64,000 nt of DNA from Paludibacterium paludis (GCF_018802605.1 NZ_CP069161.1:806001-870000), one strand, 5' to 3'; positions 37,510 through 46,926 are shown, numbered from the stretch's first letter. Program-made: numbers and translations. The notes: generated from the sequence alone by a model not told the origin.

Positions 37510-38376
37510 GTGAGCGACATGAACAAGCTGCCACCTATCCAATTGCCCAAAATCGAATTCGCCCGCGAGTTCACGTTTTCCGATGCCGATTTCGAACGCG
37601 TCCGCAAAATCATCTACAAGGAAGCGGGCATCTCGCTCAATCCGTCCAAAAAGGACATGGTCTATGGCCGGCTGGTGCGCCGGATCCGGGAGCTGAAACT
37701 GGCGGGCTTTTCCGCCTATGTGGATTTGCTCGAGTCGTCCGGCGGCAAGCGCGAATTCGAACAGTTCGTCAACGCGCTGACAACCAATCTGACGTTTTTC
37801 TTTCGGGAAGAGCATCACTTCCCCATCCTTGCCGAGCATCTGAAAAAGAAAACCGGCACGGGCGAAATCAGCATCTGGTGCTCCGCGGCCTCAACGGGCG
37901 AAGAGCCCTATTCGCTGGCGATGACCGCCCTTGAAGCGTTTCCCGGCGCGTCGCGCCCGAACATCAGTATTCTTGCCACCGATCTTGATACCAGTGTGCT
38001 GGAAACCGGAAGAAAGGGCATTTACAGCGCCGACAAGGTCGCGCGCCTGCCTCCGGGCCATGCGGTGAAATACTTCGACAAGTTGCCCGACGGCAATTAT
38101 CAGGCCAAGGCCCTGCTGCGCAACATGATCACGTTCAGCCGGCTCAATCTGATCGAACCGAACTGGCCGATCCGCAAAACCTTCGATGCGATCTTTTGCC
38201 GTAATGTGATGATCTATTTCGATCGCGAAACCCAGCACAAGATCCTCAAGCGTTTCTCGCCCTTGCTCAAACCGGACGGATTGCTCTTTGTCGGCCATTC
38301 GGAAAACTTTTACTTCGCGGCCGATACTTTCCGGCTTCGCGGCAAAACAGTCTACGAACATACGCCAAAAACATGA
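37510..38376 (+). CDS. cheR: Chemotaxis protein methyltransferase CheR
   Basis: 288 residues from GTG at 37510; an ATG three codons in (37519) is equally possible. N-terminal helical CheR_N domain (FTFSDADFERVRKIIYKEAG, MVYGRLVRRIRELKL), then a SAM methyltransferase domain (ISIWCSAASTGEEPYSLAMT, LATDLDTSVLETGRKGIY, FDAIFCRNVMIYFD). It methylates glutamates of chemoreceptors. No other che gene or receptor is in the window, so it is either an orphan or serves a distant array. It overlaps dadA by 4 bp. Confidence 0.9.
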   Translation: MSDMNKLPPIQLPKIEFAREFTFSDADFERVRKIIYKEAGISLNPSKKDMVYGRLVRRIRELKLAGFSAYVDLLESSGGKREFEQFVNALTTNLTFFFREEHHFPILAEHLKKKTGTGEISIWCSAASTGEEPYSLAMTALEAFPGASRPNISILATDLDTSVLETGRKGIYSADKVARLPPGHAVKYFDKLPDGNYQAKALLRNMITFSRLNLIEPNWPIRKTFDAIFCRNVMIYFDRETQHKILKRFSPLLKPDGLLFVGHSENFYFAADTFRLRGKTVYEHTPKT

Positions 38377-39638
38377 AAATCCTTGTGTTGGGCGCCGGCG
38401 TCGTCGGCGTCTCGACGGCCTGGTTCCTGGCGCGCCAGGGGCATGAAGTGGTTGTGGTGGACAGGGCGGCGGGAGCCGCGCGGGAAACCAGCTTCGCGAA
38501 CGGTGGGCAAATTTCGGTCGGCCAGTCCGAACCCTGGGCCAATCCCTCCGCGCCCTGGAAAGTCCTCAAATGGCTGCTGCGCGACGATGCGCCGCTCCTG
38601 TTCCGTCTGAAGCTCGATCCCGCGCAATGGGAGTGGGGTCTGCGTTTTCTTGGCGAGTGCCTGCCGGGGCGCTGGCAGCGCAATATGGCACAGATGGTCG
38701 CGTTGGGCTCGTTCAGCCAGGAGGCGTACCGGGAAATAGCCGGACATGCCGGACTCGATTTTGATCACGCCAAGGCCGGCATCATGACGCTGTTCAGCAC
38801 GCAACGGGAGCTCGATGAAGGCGCGCAGCGTTGCGCGAGACTCGCCGAACTGGGTATCGAGCGCCGTCTGGTTTCGCGCGAGGAGATGGTGGCCATCGAG
38901 CCTGCGCTCGCCTGTCTTGCCCCGACGCTGGCCGGCGGCGCCTGGTGTCCCGGCGACGAATCCGGCGATGTTCACCGGTTCACCACCGGGCTTGCCGAGT
39001 CGGCGGCGCGCATGGGGGTCTCCTTCCTGTTTCAGACCCGCGTCAATGCCCTGCTTCCCGAAGGAGGGCGGATCACCGGTGTGTCCGTCACGGGACCCGA
39101 CGGCCACTACCGGATCCTGACGGCCGATCGCTATGTCCTGGCGGCCGGCAGCTATTCGCCGCAACTGGCCGCCACCGCCGGTTTGCGTCTTCCGGTGTAT
39201 CCCGCCAAAGGCTACTCGGCGACGGTGCCCGTGTCCGGGGACGGTTCCTCCGCACCGGTGGTCAGCCTGACCGACGAATCCCACAAACTGGTGTTTTCCC
39301 GCTTGGGGCAGCGCTTGCGCATTGCCGGCACCGCGGAGCTGGCGGGATATTCGCCAACGCTGAACACGCGCCGTTGCCAAGCACTGCTGACCCGCGCGCG
39401 GCAGTGCTTCCCGGATGCCGCCCAATGGGAGTGCGCCGAGTTCTGGAGCGGTCTGCGTCCGGCGACTCCCGGCAATGTGCCGCTGATCGGTGCGACCCGG
39501 TACGGCGATCTGTACCTCAATACCGGCCATGGCACCTTGGGCTTCACCGAAGGGCCGGGCTCGGGCAAGGCGCTGGCCATGCTGATCGACGGACGCGATC
39601 CGGGTATCGATTTCGATTTTCTGGGAATGAAACAATGA
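38373..39638 (+). CDS. dadA: D-amino acid dehydrogenase
   Basis: 421 residues. FAD-binding MKILVLGAGVVGVSTAWFLA with E/D after the second strand, RETSFANGGQIS typical of DadA, and the C-terminal FAD block GLRPATPGNVPLIG..YGDLYLNTGHGTLGF. It oxidises D-amino acids to keto acids at the inner membrane, with electrons going to quinone. It is translationally coupled to cheR upstream (ATGA overlap) and to the globin gene downstream. In this genome it could also drain D-amino acids made by the racemase at 13215-14321. Confidence 0.93.
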   Translation: MKILVLGAGVVGVSTAWFLARQGHEVVVVDRAAGAARETSFANGGQISVGQSEPWANPSAPWKVLKWLLRDDAPLLFRLKLDPAQWEWGLRFLGECLPGRWQRNMAQMVALGSFSQEAYREIAGHAGLDFDHAKAGIMTLFSTQRELDEGAQRCARLAELGIERRLVSREEMVAIEPALACLAPTLAGGAWCPGDESGDVHRFTTGLAESAARMGVSFLFQTRVNALLPEGGRITGVSVTGPDGHYRILTADRYVLAAGSYSPQLAATAGLRLPVYPAKGYSATVPVSGDGSSAPVVSLTDESHKLVFSRLGQRLRIAGTAELAGYSPTLNTRRCQALLTRARQCFPDAAQWECAEFWSGLRPATPGNVPLIGATRYGDLYLNTGHGTLGFTEGPGSGKALAMLIDGRDPGIDFDFLGMKQ

Positions 39639-40027
39639 CGGTAAGGGAAATGACGCCGTATGAGCTGCTCGGCGGCGAAGGCGTGGTTCGGTGGTTGACC
39701 GATCGTTTTTACGACATCATGGACAGCGACCCGGAGGTCAGGACATTGCGGGACATGCATCCGGCGGATCTGTCCGGCTCCCGGCAGAAGCTGTTCATGT
39801 TCCTGTCCGGCTGGCTGGGCGGTCCGCAACTGTTCGTCGAGGCGTTCGGTCATCCCCGGCTGCGCATGCGCCACATGCCGTTCGCGGTCGACAGCGCGGC
39901 GCGCGATCAGTGGATGCGCTGCATGCGCCAGGCCGTCGGCGAGCTGATTGTCGAGGACTGGCTCAAGGACAAGCTCGTGGAGTCGTTCTACAACACCGCG
40001 GACTTCATGCGCAACCGCGAAGGCTGA
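39635..40027 (+). CDS. Group II truncated haemoglobin
   Basis: 130 residues from ATG at 39635, overlapping the dadA stop by 4 bp. A 2/2 globin of the TrHbO class: TPYELLGGEGVVRWLTDRFYDIM, GGPQLFVEAFGHPRLRMRHMPFAV with the proximal His in MRH, and the conserved Trp in RDQWMRCMRQAV. It binds O2/NO and is usually linked to oxidative or nitrosative protection. The coupling with dadA suggests a link to respiratory electron flow, which is inference. Confidence 0.9.
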   Translation: MTVREMTPYELLGGEGVVRWLTDRFYDIMDSDPEVRTLRDMHPADLSGSRQKLFMFLSGWLGGPQLFVEAFGHPRLRMRHMPFAVDSAARDQWMRCMRQAVGELIVEDWLKDKLVESFYNTADFMRNREG

Positions 40028-40030
40028 CAC

Positions 40031-40390
40031 TCAGCGCGGACGGTGCCCGCGCTCGATTTGCACGCCGACGGCGCGCACTTCCGGCAGGATGCCGGGCTTG
40101 GTGACCGCCACCTTGACCCAAGGCGCGCCGAACTCGTCGCGAATGAAGCGGGCGATGAACTCGGCCAGCGCCTCGACCAGCAGGAAGTGCTGCAGGGCAA
40201 GCACTTCGCGCACCCGTTCGGCGACGACCGCGTAATGAATCGTGTCGCCGATGTCGTCCGTGTGGCAGGGGACTTCGCTGGGAATGCCGATCTCCAGATC
40301 CAGCAACACGGTCTGGGGCGCCTTGCGCTCCCAGTCGTACACGCCGATAACCGTCTGGGCGCGCATTTCTCGTAAAAAAATGATATCCAT
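40031..40390 (-). CDS. folB: Dihydroneopterin aldolase
   Basis: 119 residues, MDIIFLREMRAQTVIGVYDW, with the conserved Glu in VYDWERK, LLVEALAEFIARFI and a Lys in VAVTKPGIL. It converts dihydroneopterin to 6-hydroxymethyl-dihydropterin in folate synthesis. Divergent from plsY, as in other Neisseriales, and its 3' end meets the globin gene 3 bp away. Confidence 0.94.
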   Translation of the reverse strand: MDIIFLREMRAQTVIGVYDWERKAPQTVLLDLEIGIPSEVPCHTDDIGDTIHYAVVAERVREVLALQHFLLVEALAEFIARFIRDEFGAPWVKVAVTKPGILPEVRAVGVQIERGHRPR

Positions 40391-40403
40391 TCGAGCAAGA
40401 CAG

Positions 40404-40432
40404 TTGGGGTTTACTGTCCAATACCGTAAAAT
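40404..40432 (+). promoter_or_regulatory. plsY promoter
   Basis: TTGGGG (40404-40409), 17-bp spacer, TAAAAT (40427-40432), about 30 bp before the plsY start. Confidence 0.55.
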
Positions 40433-40461
40433 TCGAAGTTTTCCATTCTAGTGGATCTGTC

Positions 40462-41094
40462 ATGAGCACGACAGCTTTTGCGTTTATTCTTGCCTCTTAC
40501 CTGATCGGCTCGCTGTCGTTCGCCGTGATTGTCAGCCGTCTCATGGGCATGGCCGATCCGCGTTCATACGGTTCGGGCAATCCGGGCGCCACCAATGTCC
40601 TCCGAAGCGGCAAGAAGCTCGCCGCGCTGCTGACATTGATCGGCGACGGCGCCAAGGGCTGGGTCGCCGTTTTCCTGACGGCCAGCCTTGGCGCGACGTA
40701 CGGTCTTGGCCAGCAGGAGATCGCGTTGAGCGGCCTTGCCGTGCTCATCGGTCACATGTGGCCGGTCTTTTTCGGCTTCAAGGGCGGCAAGGGCGTGGCC
40801 ACGGCGGTGGGGGTGCTGTTCGGTTTCAGTCCGTGGCTGGCGCTCGCCTGTCTTGCCACCTGGCTTTTCATGGCCGTGGTGGTGAAGATCTCGTCGCTGT
40901 CCGCGCTGACCGCGGCGGTACTCGCGCCAGTGTACGCCTTTTTCATTGTCGGCACGCAAGGACCTTACTTCGGAACGTGTCTGATCATTGCCATTTTGGT
41001 GGTGCACCGGCACAAATCCAACCTGATCAATCTGTTGAGCGGGCGCGAAGACAAGATCGGCGCCAAGGCCGACGATCAATCGGCCAATCGCTGA
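40462..41094 (+). CDS. plsY: Glycerol-3-phosphate acyltransferase PlsY
   Basis: 210 residues, five to six membrane segments. The three cytoplasmic motifs are present: SYGSGNPGATNVLRSG, FGFKGGKGVATA(VG) and HRHKSNLINLLSGREDKIG. It transfers acyl from acyl-phosphate to glycerol-3-phosphate, the first step of phospholipid synthesis. A strong terminator follows at 41094-41119. Confidence 0.95.
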   Translation: MSTTAFAFILASYLIGSLSFAVIVSRLMGMADPRSYGSGNPGATNVLRSGKKLAALLTLIGDGAKGWVAVFLTASLGATYGLGQQEIALSGLAVLIGHMWPVFFGFKGGKGVATAVGVLFGFSPWLALACLATWLFMAVVVKISSLSALTAAVLAPVYAFFIVGTQGPYFGTCLIIAILVVHRHKSNLINLLSGREDKIGAKADDQSANR

Positions 41095-41119
41095 AAAAGG
41101 GGCCGATGGCCCCTTTTTT
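41094..41119 (+). terminator. Terminator after plsY
   Basis: AAAAAGGGGCC / GGCCCCTTTTTT with a 3-nt loop. Confidence 0.88.
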
Positions 41120-41155
41120 CGTCTCTGGCGCTGGACATCGCAAAAGGGTGCGGCC

Positions 41156-41569
41156 ATGGTGAAAAAAGCGTTGCTGTTCTGGGCGGCATGGCTCTGCGCG
41201 AGCCCGGCCCTGGCGGACGCCCCGCAAGGTCTGGGGCCGTCATGCCCGGATCTGTCCATCGCCGGCATCGAAAGCCGCGACGACGTGCTGCGTTTCATCG
41301 CGCGGCTCAAGACCGCGGCCGAGGCGCGTGATGCGAGGGCGCTGATCGGTCTGACTCATTTTCCGGTGCGGGTGAGCGGACGCCCGATGGGGCGCTCCCA
41401 GGCGATGCGTTCGGCGAAGCATGTGTTCACGGACAAGGTATACCGGGCGATCCTCGGCCAGGATCCTGCGCAGCTTTTCTGCAATTACCAGGGCGTGATG
41501 ATCGGCAACGGGCAGATCTGGTTCTCGGCCTTCAACGGGAGGCCGGCCATCATCGCCATCAACCGCTGA
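41156..41569 (+). CDS. Small exported protein of unknown function
   Basis: 137 residues with a clear Sec signal peptide (MVKKALLFWAAWLCASPALADAP, cleavage probably after ALA). The mature part is ~115 residues with two cysteines (GPSCPDL, LFCNYQ) that may form a disulfide. The pattern RARxALIGLTHFPVRVSG...IWFSAFNGRPAIIAINR recalls small NTF2/SnoaL-like periplasmic proteins, but I do not recognise a family. It stands between the plsY terminator and a DJ-1/PfpI gene 28 bp downstream, so it may be co-transcribed with the latter. Confidence 0.75.
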   Translation: MVKKALLFWAAWLCASPALADAPQGLGPSCPDLSIAGIESRDDVLRFIARLKTAAEARDARALIGLTHFPVRVSGRPMGRSQAMRSAKHVFTDKVYRAILGQDPAQLFCNYQGVMIGNGQIWFSAFNGRPAIIAINR

Positions 41570-41596
41570 GGCGGATCGCAAGGAAGGAGCCCCACC

Positions 41597-42286
41597 ATGA
41601 AAACCTCCCGGCATTTCGGTTTGCTGCTGTTCCCCGGTGTGACACAGCTGGATCTGACCGGCCCGGCCGAAGTGTTCGGCTCCGTGCCCGACGCGCAACT
41701 GCACCTGATCTGGAAAGACCGTGTGCCGGTGGCGACCGGGCATGGGTGGCGGATCGAGCCGACCACAACCTTCGCCGACTGCCCGCAATTGGACGTGCTG
41801 TGCGTTCCGGGCGGAAGCGGTCAGATTGCCCTGATGGATGACGAGGAGACGCTCGACTTCCTGAGGCGTCAGGCTCAGGGCGCCCGCTATGTGACGTCGG
41901 TGTGCACGGGATCCCTGGTATTGGCCGCCGCGGGACTGCTACGGGGCTATCGCGCCGCCTGCCATTGGATGTCGCGAGACCAGCTGGCATTGCTGGGGGC
42001 GATCCCCGATGCGCGGCGCATCGTGATGGACCGCAATCGCATCACGGGAGGCGGAGTGACGGCGGGGATCGATTTCGGTCTTTTTCTGGTGGCCCTGCTG
42101 TGCGGAGAGGACGTGGCGCGCGGCATTGCGCTCGCCATCGAATACGACCCGCACCCGCCGTTCGAGGCGGGAGTGCCGGAACACGCCGGCGAGGCGCTGG
42201 TGCGACGGGTCGAGCAAGACGCCGAACGGCGCCAGGCACTCCGGATGGCGGCGACGCTCAGGGCCGCCAAACGGCTGGGGCTCTGA
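41597..42286 (+). CDS. DJ-1/PfpI family protein, isonitrile-hydratase-like
   Basis: 229 residues, preceded by GGAG. Class I glutamine amidotransferase-like fold: LLLFPGVTQLDLTGPAEVFG at the N-terminus and the nucleophile elbow VTSVCTGSLVLAAAGLL with Cys. The length and the DLTGP...CTGSL...ITGGGVTAGIDFGL blocks are those of Pseudomonas isonitrile hydratase (InhA), which hydrates isonitriles to N-formamides. No AraC-type HTH is attached. Other DJ-1 functions remain possible. Confidence 0.8.
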   Translation: MKTSRHFGLLLFPGVTQLDLTGPAEVFGSVPDAQLHLIWKDRVPVATGHGWRIEPTTTFADCPQLDVLCVPGGSGQIALMDDEETLDFLRRQAQGARYVTSVCTGSLVLAAAGLLRGYRAACHWMSRDQLALLGAIPDARRIVMDRNRITGGGVTAGIDFGLFLVALLCGEDVARGIALAIEYDPHPPFEAGVPEHAGEALVRRVEQDAERRQALRMAATLRAAKRLGL

Positions 42287-42287
42287 C

Positions 42288-43247
42288 TCAGAAATCCGAC
42301 AGCGCCTTGACGTGGACGGCGACGCTGCGGGCGAGCGACGAGAGGTCATAGCCGCCTTCCAGCACCGACACGATGCGTCCCTGGCAATACAGGTCGGCGA
42401 TCTGGATCAGATGGCGGGTGACCCACTCGTAGTCCGATTCGGTGAGTCCGATCGATCCCATGTCGTCTTCGCGATGCCCGTCGAAGCCCGCCGAAATGAA
42501 CAGCATCTGAGGCTGGAATTCGTGCAGCGCGGGCAGCCAGATGGTTTCGACGGCTTCGCGGAATTCGCGCCCCGTGCTCCCGGCCTTGAGCGGCACATTG
42601 TGCATGTTCGGACCCAGCGGGGCATCGCCGCAATAAGGGTAAAAGGGATGCTGGAAGGTCGAGACCATCATGACCCGCGGATCGTCCCGGAAAATCTCTT
42701 CCGTCCCGTTGCCGTGGTGCACGTCAAAATCGATGATGGCGACCCGTTCCAGTTTGTACGCGGAGAGTGCGTGCGCCACACCGATGGCGACGTTGTTGAA
42801 AAAACAGAAACCCATCGACTTGGCGCTTTCGGCGTGATGGCCTGGAGGGCGCACCGAGCAGAACGCATTGGGCGCCTTTTGCTCGCAGACCAGATCCACG
42901 GCCGTGATGACCGCGCCCGCCGCATGACGCGCGGCACTGAGGGTTCCCGGGGACATGGCGGTGTCCGGATCCATGCGGAAGGTGCCGGTGGTCGGCGCGC
43001 AAGCCTCGATATAATCGACGTAGCGGGGGGGGTGCACGCGCGCCAGTTGCAGCTCCGTGACCGGCGCGGCCTCGACTTCCTGGAGACTGTCCAGGATCTG
43101 GCTGGCCATCAGTTGATCCCGGATGGCGACAAGCCGTTCGGGGCACTCTGGGTGACCGACGCCCATATTGTGGGTCAGGCAGTCCGGATGGGTGACAAAA
43201 GCGGTGAGGCCGGTGCTGTGCCAACGATTCTTTAACCAGGTAAACAC
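42288..43247 (-). CDS. Histone deacetylase-like amidohydrolase
   Basis: About 319 residues from GTG at 43247, chosen because AAGGA lies at proper spacing; a TTG eight codons upstream lacks one. HDAC/acetylpolyamine amidohydrolase fold with the paired His (SVRPPGHHAESAKS), zinc ligands in IIDFDVHHGNGTEEIF and SAGFDGHREDD, and VLEGGYDLSSLA at the end, with transition-state Tyr expected in EGGYD. Bacterial members deacetylate acetylpolyamines or acetyl-lysine. With two polyamine-producing decarboxylases and a PatZ acetyltransferase in the window, either substrate type is plausible. Convergent with the DJ-1 gene, 1 bp apart. Confidence 0.88.
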   Translation of the reverse strand: MFTWLKNRWHSTGLTAFVTHPDCLTHNMGVGHPECPERLVAIRDQLMASQILDSLQEVEAAPVTELQLARVHPPRYVDYIEACAPTTGTFRMDPDTAMSPGTLSAARHAAGAVITAVDLVCEQKAPNAFCSVRPPGHHAESAKSMGFCFFNNVAIGVAHALSAYKLERVAIIDFDVHHGNGTEEIFRDDPRVMMVSTFQHPFYPYCGDAPLGPNMHNVPLKAGSTGREFREAVETIWLPALHEFQPQMLFISAGFDGHREDDMGSIGLTESDYEWVTRHLIQIADLYCQGRIVSVLEGGYDLSSLARSVAVHVKALSDF

Positions 43248-43361
43248 GCGACGCAGTCCTTGGGTATGCAAGTGGTCTTGTTAAATAGTGCGCTGAAGCG
43301 GCGAACAATGCAATCCGTATGTTTGCTTGGTATCTATATGGCTTATTTCTTGCTCATAGAC

Positions 43362-43386
43362 AAAAAAAACCCCGGAGAACCCGGGG
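43362..43386 (-). terminator. Terminator after rpoS
   Basis: On the minus strand CCCCGG / CCGGGG stem followed by eight U, about 20 bp past the rpoS stop. Confidence 0.88.
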
Positions 43387-43404
43387 CGTGTCGATCATGT
43401 CGCG

Positions 43405-44352
43405 TCAGAGCAGATAGTCCTTGGAAATTCCCTTGCGGCGCAGGATGCGGCGCAATTGCTCAAGTCCCTCGATCTGGATCTGGCGCACGCGTTCGCGTGT
43501 CAGGCTGAGCGTGGCGGCCAACTCCTCGAGCGTTGAGATTTCGTGCCCGTTAAGGCCGTAGCGCCGCTCGATGACCATGCGCTGCTTGTCGTTCAGCTGG
43601 CTCATCCAGTCATGGACAAACCGTTCGAGCTGAGTGTTGTGCAGCTGCAGTTCCGGTTCTTCGTGTTGCTCGTCGGGAATCGATTCGCCAATGGAGAGCA
43701 TGGGATCGATATCCAGGGGGGCATCCAGCGAAGCCATTCGTTCGTTCAAGTTCATTACCCGGCGCACGTCGTCGACCGGTTTACCGACTTGCTGGGCGAT
43801 TTCTTCGAGGGTCGGCTCCCGGCCGATCTGGCTCTCAAGATGCCGTGATGCGCGCAGGTAGACGTTCAGTTCCTTGATGACATGAACCGGCAGCCGGATA
43901 GTGCGCGACTGGTTCATGATCGCGCGCTCGATGCTTTGGCGGATCCACCAGGTGGCGTAAGTGGAAAAACGGAAGCCGCGTTCGGGATCGAATTTTTCCA
44001 GGGCGTGCATCAGGCCGATATTGCCTTCCTCGACCAGGTCGAGCAGAGCAAGGCCGCGGTTGATGTAGTGCTTGGCGATGTTGACGACGAGCCGCAGGTT
44101 GTGCTCGATCATCTTTTGCCTGGCTTCGAACTCGCCGTTGACGACCCGGCGCGCCAGTTCGAGTTCTTCCGCCGGTGTCAGCAAGGCGTTGTTGCCGATA
44201 TCGTTAAGGTAGATCTGGGTGACATCGGCGACTTCATCGTGAACGTACTGGGTTTCGGCCGCCTCCTCGGTGTCGGCTTCTGCCGCGGTTTCTTCCGTCA
44301 GCTCCTCTTCGCCAAGCTCTTCGTCTTCGAGAATATCAGTTTCATTGCTCAT
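43405..44352 (-). CDS. rpoS: RNA polymerase sigma factor RpoS (sigma-38)
   Basis: 315 residues. An acidic N-terminus ([19 protein letters not shown]) is followed by sigma-70 regions 1.2-4.2: [21 protein letters not shown], region 2 [43 protein letters not shown], and region 4 [36 protein letters not shown]. RpoS directs stationary-phase and stress transcription. It is the last gene of surE-pcm-nlpD-rpoS; as in enterobacteria the main promoter probably lies inside nlpD. The leader just upstream can sequester the ribosome-binding site (see 44355-44406). Confidence 0.95.
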   Translation of the reverse strand: MSNETDILEDEELGEEELTEETAAEADTEEAAETQYVHDEVADVTQIYLNDIGNNALLTPAEELELARRVVNGEFEARQKMIEHNLRLVVNIAKHYINRGLALLDLVEEGNIGLMHALEKFDPERGFRFSTYATWWIRQSIERAIMNQSRTIRLPVHVIKELNVYLRASRHLESQIGREPTLEEIAQQVGKPVDDVRRVMNLNERMASLDAPLDIDPMLSIGESIPDEQHEEPELQLHNTQLERFVHDWMSQLNDKQRMVIERRYGLNGHEISTLEELAATLSLTRERVRQIQIEGLEQLRRILRRKGISKDYLL

Positions 44353-44354
44353 GG

Positions 44355-44406
44355 CTTCCCCCGCCTGATTGAATCCCTGTGCTAGCGGGGGAGTCCGTTC
44401 CCCCCC
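44355..44406 (-). promoter_or_regulatory. rpoS leader: competing hairpins over the ribosome-binding site
   Basis: In the minus-strand RNA the rpoS Shine-Dalgarno region GCGGGGGAAG (44364-44355) can pair with upstream UCCCCCGC (44392-44385) in an 8-bp, almost all-GC stem with a 20-nt loop, hiding the SD. The same C5 can instead pair with a G7 run (44406-44400) that lies 2 nt after the nlpD stop (44411-44409). The two folds exclude each other, so the leader has the form of a switch. Confidence 0.6.
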
Positions 44407-44408
44407 GA

Positions 44409-45443
44409 TCAGGGTTTTTTGTCCAGATACTGCATCGGATCAACCGGTTTGCCGAAGCGGCGAATTTCGAAATGTAGTTTTACCTGATCCGCATCGGTGT
44501 TGCCCATTTCGGCAATTTTCTGCCCTTTCTTGACGGACTGCCCCTCCTTGACCAGTAGTTGACTGTTGTGCGCATACGCGGAAAGGAAAGTCTTGTTGTG
44601 CTTGATGATGATCAGTTTGCCGTAGCCACGCAGGCCGTTGCCGCTGTACACCACCTTGCCTTCTCCGGCTGCCAGCACCGCCTGTCCGCTGCGGCCGCCG
44701 ATATCAAGACCTTTATTACTATCCGAGTAGCCCTTTAGCATCTTCCCTTCGGTAGGCCATATCCAGTTTACCGAGTCTTCGTCGGCCGCCGCCGGTTTCT
44801 CGCTTGCAGCGGCCGATGCCGGCGCCGTGGCGCGGGCCTGGCTTGCCTCGCGCTTTTTCCCTTCGACCGCTGGGCCGCTGGCATCGGCTTTGGGTGCCGA
44901 AACCGTTGTCTTGCCGTTGACGCCTTCGCTCTGGCTGGCGATCTTTTTGGCGGCATCGGCCGAGTAGGGCAGTTTCAAGGCCTTGGGATAGGTCTTGACC
45001 GCCGTTCCCGACTGGCCGGCCGCTGCGCTGGCGACCGGCGCCTCTGCCACCGCGGCTCCTGTCGCGCCGCCCTCGGGAGGTGTCAGCCGCAAGGTCTGAC
45101 CCGCCTTGATGTTGTAGTCGGGCAAATTGTTCCATTTCGCCACATCCTGGTATTTCAGCCCGTGGTTGAGCGAAATGCGGAACAGGTTTTCACCGGGTTG
45201 CACCACGTACGCGCCGGACCCTTGCGCGGCCGGCGCCGTTCTCAGCGGCGCGCCTTGCCGGTAGGGCGTTGCCTTGGCCGTTGTCGTGTCCGGCTCCCGG
45301 GCCGGAGCCTTTACCGACGGCGCCGTGCCTGCCGGCCGTTCCACCGGAGCCGGTTGTTGAACCATGGTGGTGCATGCCGCCAGAGCCGCCAGAGGCAGCA
45401 TTCTGACGATACGCGCCAGCGTTCCGAACCGCTTTCCTGTCAT
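44409..45443 (-). CDS. nlpD: Murein hydrolase activator lipoprotein NlpD
   Basis: 344 residues from ATG at 45443 ([20 protein letters not shown]), which gives a normal lipoprotein signal with lipobox LAAC. An upstream in-frame ATG at 45530, overlapping the pcm stop, would give an unusually long leader of 29 extra residues but allows coupling. Domains: LysM ([18 protein letters not shown]...[13 protein letters not shown]), a low-complexity Ala/Lys linker, and a C-terminal LytM/M23 domain ([18 protein letters not shown]...[20 protein letters not shown]). The zinc-site residues typical of active M23 enzymes are degenerate, as in NlpD, which activates amidases during division. Its coding region likely contains the rpoS promoter. 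Confidence 0.9.
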   Translation of the reverse strand: MTGKRFGTLARIVRMLPLAALAACTTMVQQPAPVERPAGTAPSVKAPAREPDTTTAKATPYRQGAPLRTAPAAQGSGAYVVQPGENLFRISLNHGLKYQDVAKWNNLPDYNIKAGQTLRLTPPEGGATGAAVAEAPVASAAAGQSGTAVKTYPKALKLPYSADAAKKIASQSEGVNGKTTVSAPKADASGPAVEGKKREASQARATAPASAAASEKPAAADEDSVNWIWPTEGKMLKGYSDSNKGLDIGGRSGQAVLAAGEGKVVYSGNGLRGYGKLIIIKHNKTFLSAYAHNSQLLVKEGQSVKKGQKIAEMGNTDADQVKLHFEIRRFGKPVDPMQYLDKKP

Positions 45444-45529
45444 TCCAAGATTTTTATATGCTAGTCGGTATGTTTTGTAAATTGTCCGACAGAGAAGGTA
45501 TGTCGGATAATTGTTAAAATTCTTTGTCA

Positions 45530-46198
45530 TTAGCTGCGTCCCGGTAGCAAAGGTACGAATTTCACCGGATCCAGCCGGGTTTTGTGCATCCCCTGGCTGG
45601 TGTTCTCTATAAGCCACAAATGTTGCTCGGTATCGCCGATCGGCATTATCAGCCGCCCGCCCGGCGCCAGCTGGGCGACCAGCGCATCCGGCAGGGCCTT
45701 GGCGGCCGCGGTCATTATGATGCCATCGAAAGGGGCGGCCTCCGGCAGACCGAAATGGCCGTCGCCGTGAACGAGTCGCGCCTGCACGAGCCGCGCCGCG
45801 CGCAGATTCTGCCGCGCGGTATCCAGCAGCGCGGCGACGCGTTCGATGGAGTAGACTTCCGCCCCCATTTTCAGCAACACGGCGGTCTGGTACCCGCAGC
45901 CGGTGCCGATTTCGAGGATTTTTCCGGACTGGCGCCCGGCGAACAGCAGTTCCGTCATGCGTGCCACGGTCAGCGGCTGGGAGATCGTCTGGCCGTGTCC
46001 GATGGGGAGCGAAACGTCGTCGTAAGCCCGTGTTGCCAGGGCCTGATCGACGAACAAATGACGGGGAACTTCATACAAGGCTGCCAGTACCCTTTCATCC
46101 TTGACTCCGGATTGGCGTAATCGTTCCACCATACGCATCCGGGTCCGGTTGGACAGCATGCCGTAATCCGTACGCGCGGGGGTCAGGGGTTGAGCCAT
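45530..46198 (-). CDS. pcm: Protein-L-isoaspartate O-methyltransferase
   Basis: 222 residues from ATG at 46198. SAM motif [20 protein letters not shown], substrate region [30 protein letters not shown] and [12 protein letters not shown]. It repairs isoaspartyl residues in aged proteins. Overlaps the surE stop by 16 bp and runs into nlpD, in the classic stationary-phase survival operon. Confidence 0.95.
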   Translation of the reverse strand: MAQPLTPARTDYGMLSNRTRMRMVERLRQSGVKDERVLAALYEVPRHLFVDQALATRAYDDVSLPIGHGQTISQPLTVARMTELLFAGRQSGKILEIGTGCGYQTAVLLKMGAEVYSIERVAALLDTARQNLRAARLVQARLVHGDGHFGLPEAAPFDGIIMTAAAKALPDALVAQLAPGGRLIMPIGDTEQHLWLIENTSQGMHKTRLDPVKFVPLLPGRS

Positions 46199-46926
46199 GT
46201 ATCGAGTCCGTCCAGTTGGCTGTGTGCCGTCAGGTCGATCATCAGGGGGGTGATCGACACGCAACGGTTGGCGAGCGCGCAGAAGTCGGTGCCATCGCCG
46301 GCATCCGCCTCCTTGCCCACCGGACCGATCCAGTAGATGGTCTGGCCACGCGGATCGGCGGCCTTGATCACCGGTTCGGCCGCATGGCGGCGCCCAAGCC
46401 GCGTGATCCGGGTGCCGGCCAGATCCCCGGGCGGGATGTCGGGCACATTGACGTTGAGCAGCACCGGTTTTTCGAAGGGGTCGGCCTTGAAGCGTTCGAC
46501 GAGGCGGTCGACGATGCCGGCCGCCGTGGCGAAGTGGCGGCCGGAGTAGCCTGCCAGCGAAACGGCGACCGAGGGAATGCCCAGCAGGTAACCTTCCGTC
46601 GCCGCGGCCACCGTACCGGAGTAGAGTGTGTCGTCGCCGGCATTGGGACCATGATTTATCCCGGAAAACACCATGTCGGGTGGCGAGTCGAGCAGGCCCG
46701 TCACCGCCAGGTGTACGCAATCGGTCGGCGTTCCGTTGACGTAATGGAAGCCGCTGGGCGCTTCGCGCACCCTCAGGGGGCGGTCAAGCGTCAGGGAGTT
46801 GCTGGCGCCGCTGCGGTCGCGCTCGGGTGCGACCACGATCACTTCGCCATGGCGCGCGAGCGTTCTGGCAAGCACGGCAATTCCCTCGGCATTGTAGCCA
46901 TCGTCATTGCTGATCAGAAACTTCAT
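46183..46926 (-). CDS. surE: 5'/3'-nucleotidase SurE
   Basis: 247 residues. Metal and active-site signature [61 protein letters not shown]. It dephosphorylates nucleoside monophosphates and short polyphosphates in stationary phase. First gene of surE-pcm-nlpD-rpoS. Confidence 0.95.
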   Translation of the reverse strand: MKFLISNDDGYNAEGIAVLARTLARHGEVIVVAPERDRSGASNSLTLDRPLRVREAPSGFHYVNGTPTDCVHLAVTGLLDSPPDMVFSGINHGPNAGDDTLYSGTVAAATEGYLLGIPSVAVSLAGYSGRHFATAAGIVDRLVERFKADPFEKPVLLNVNVPDIPPGDLAGTRITRLGRRHAAEPVIKAADPRGQTIYWIGPVGKEADAGDGTDFCALANRCVSITPLMIDLTAHSQLDGLDTWLNP

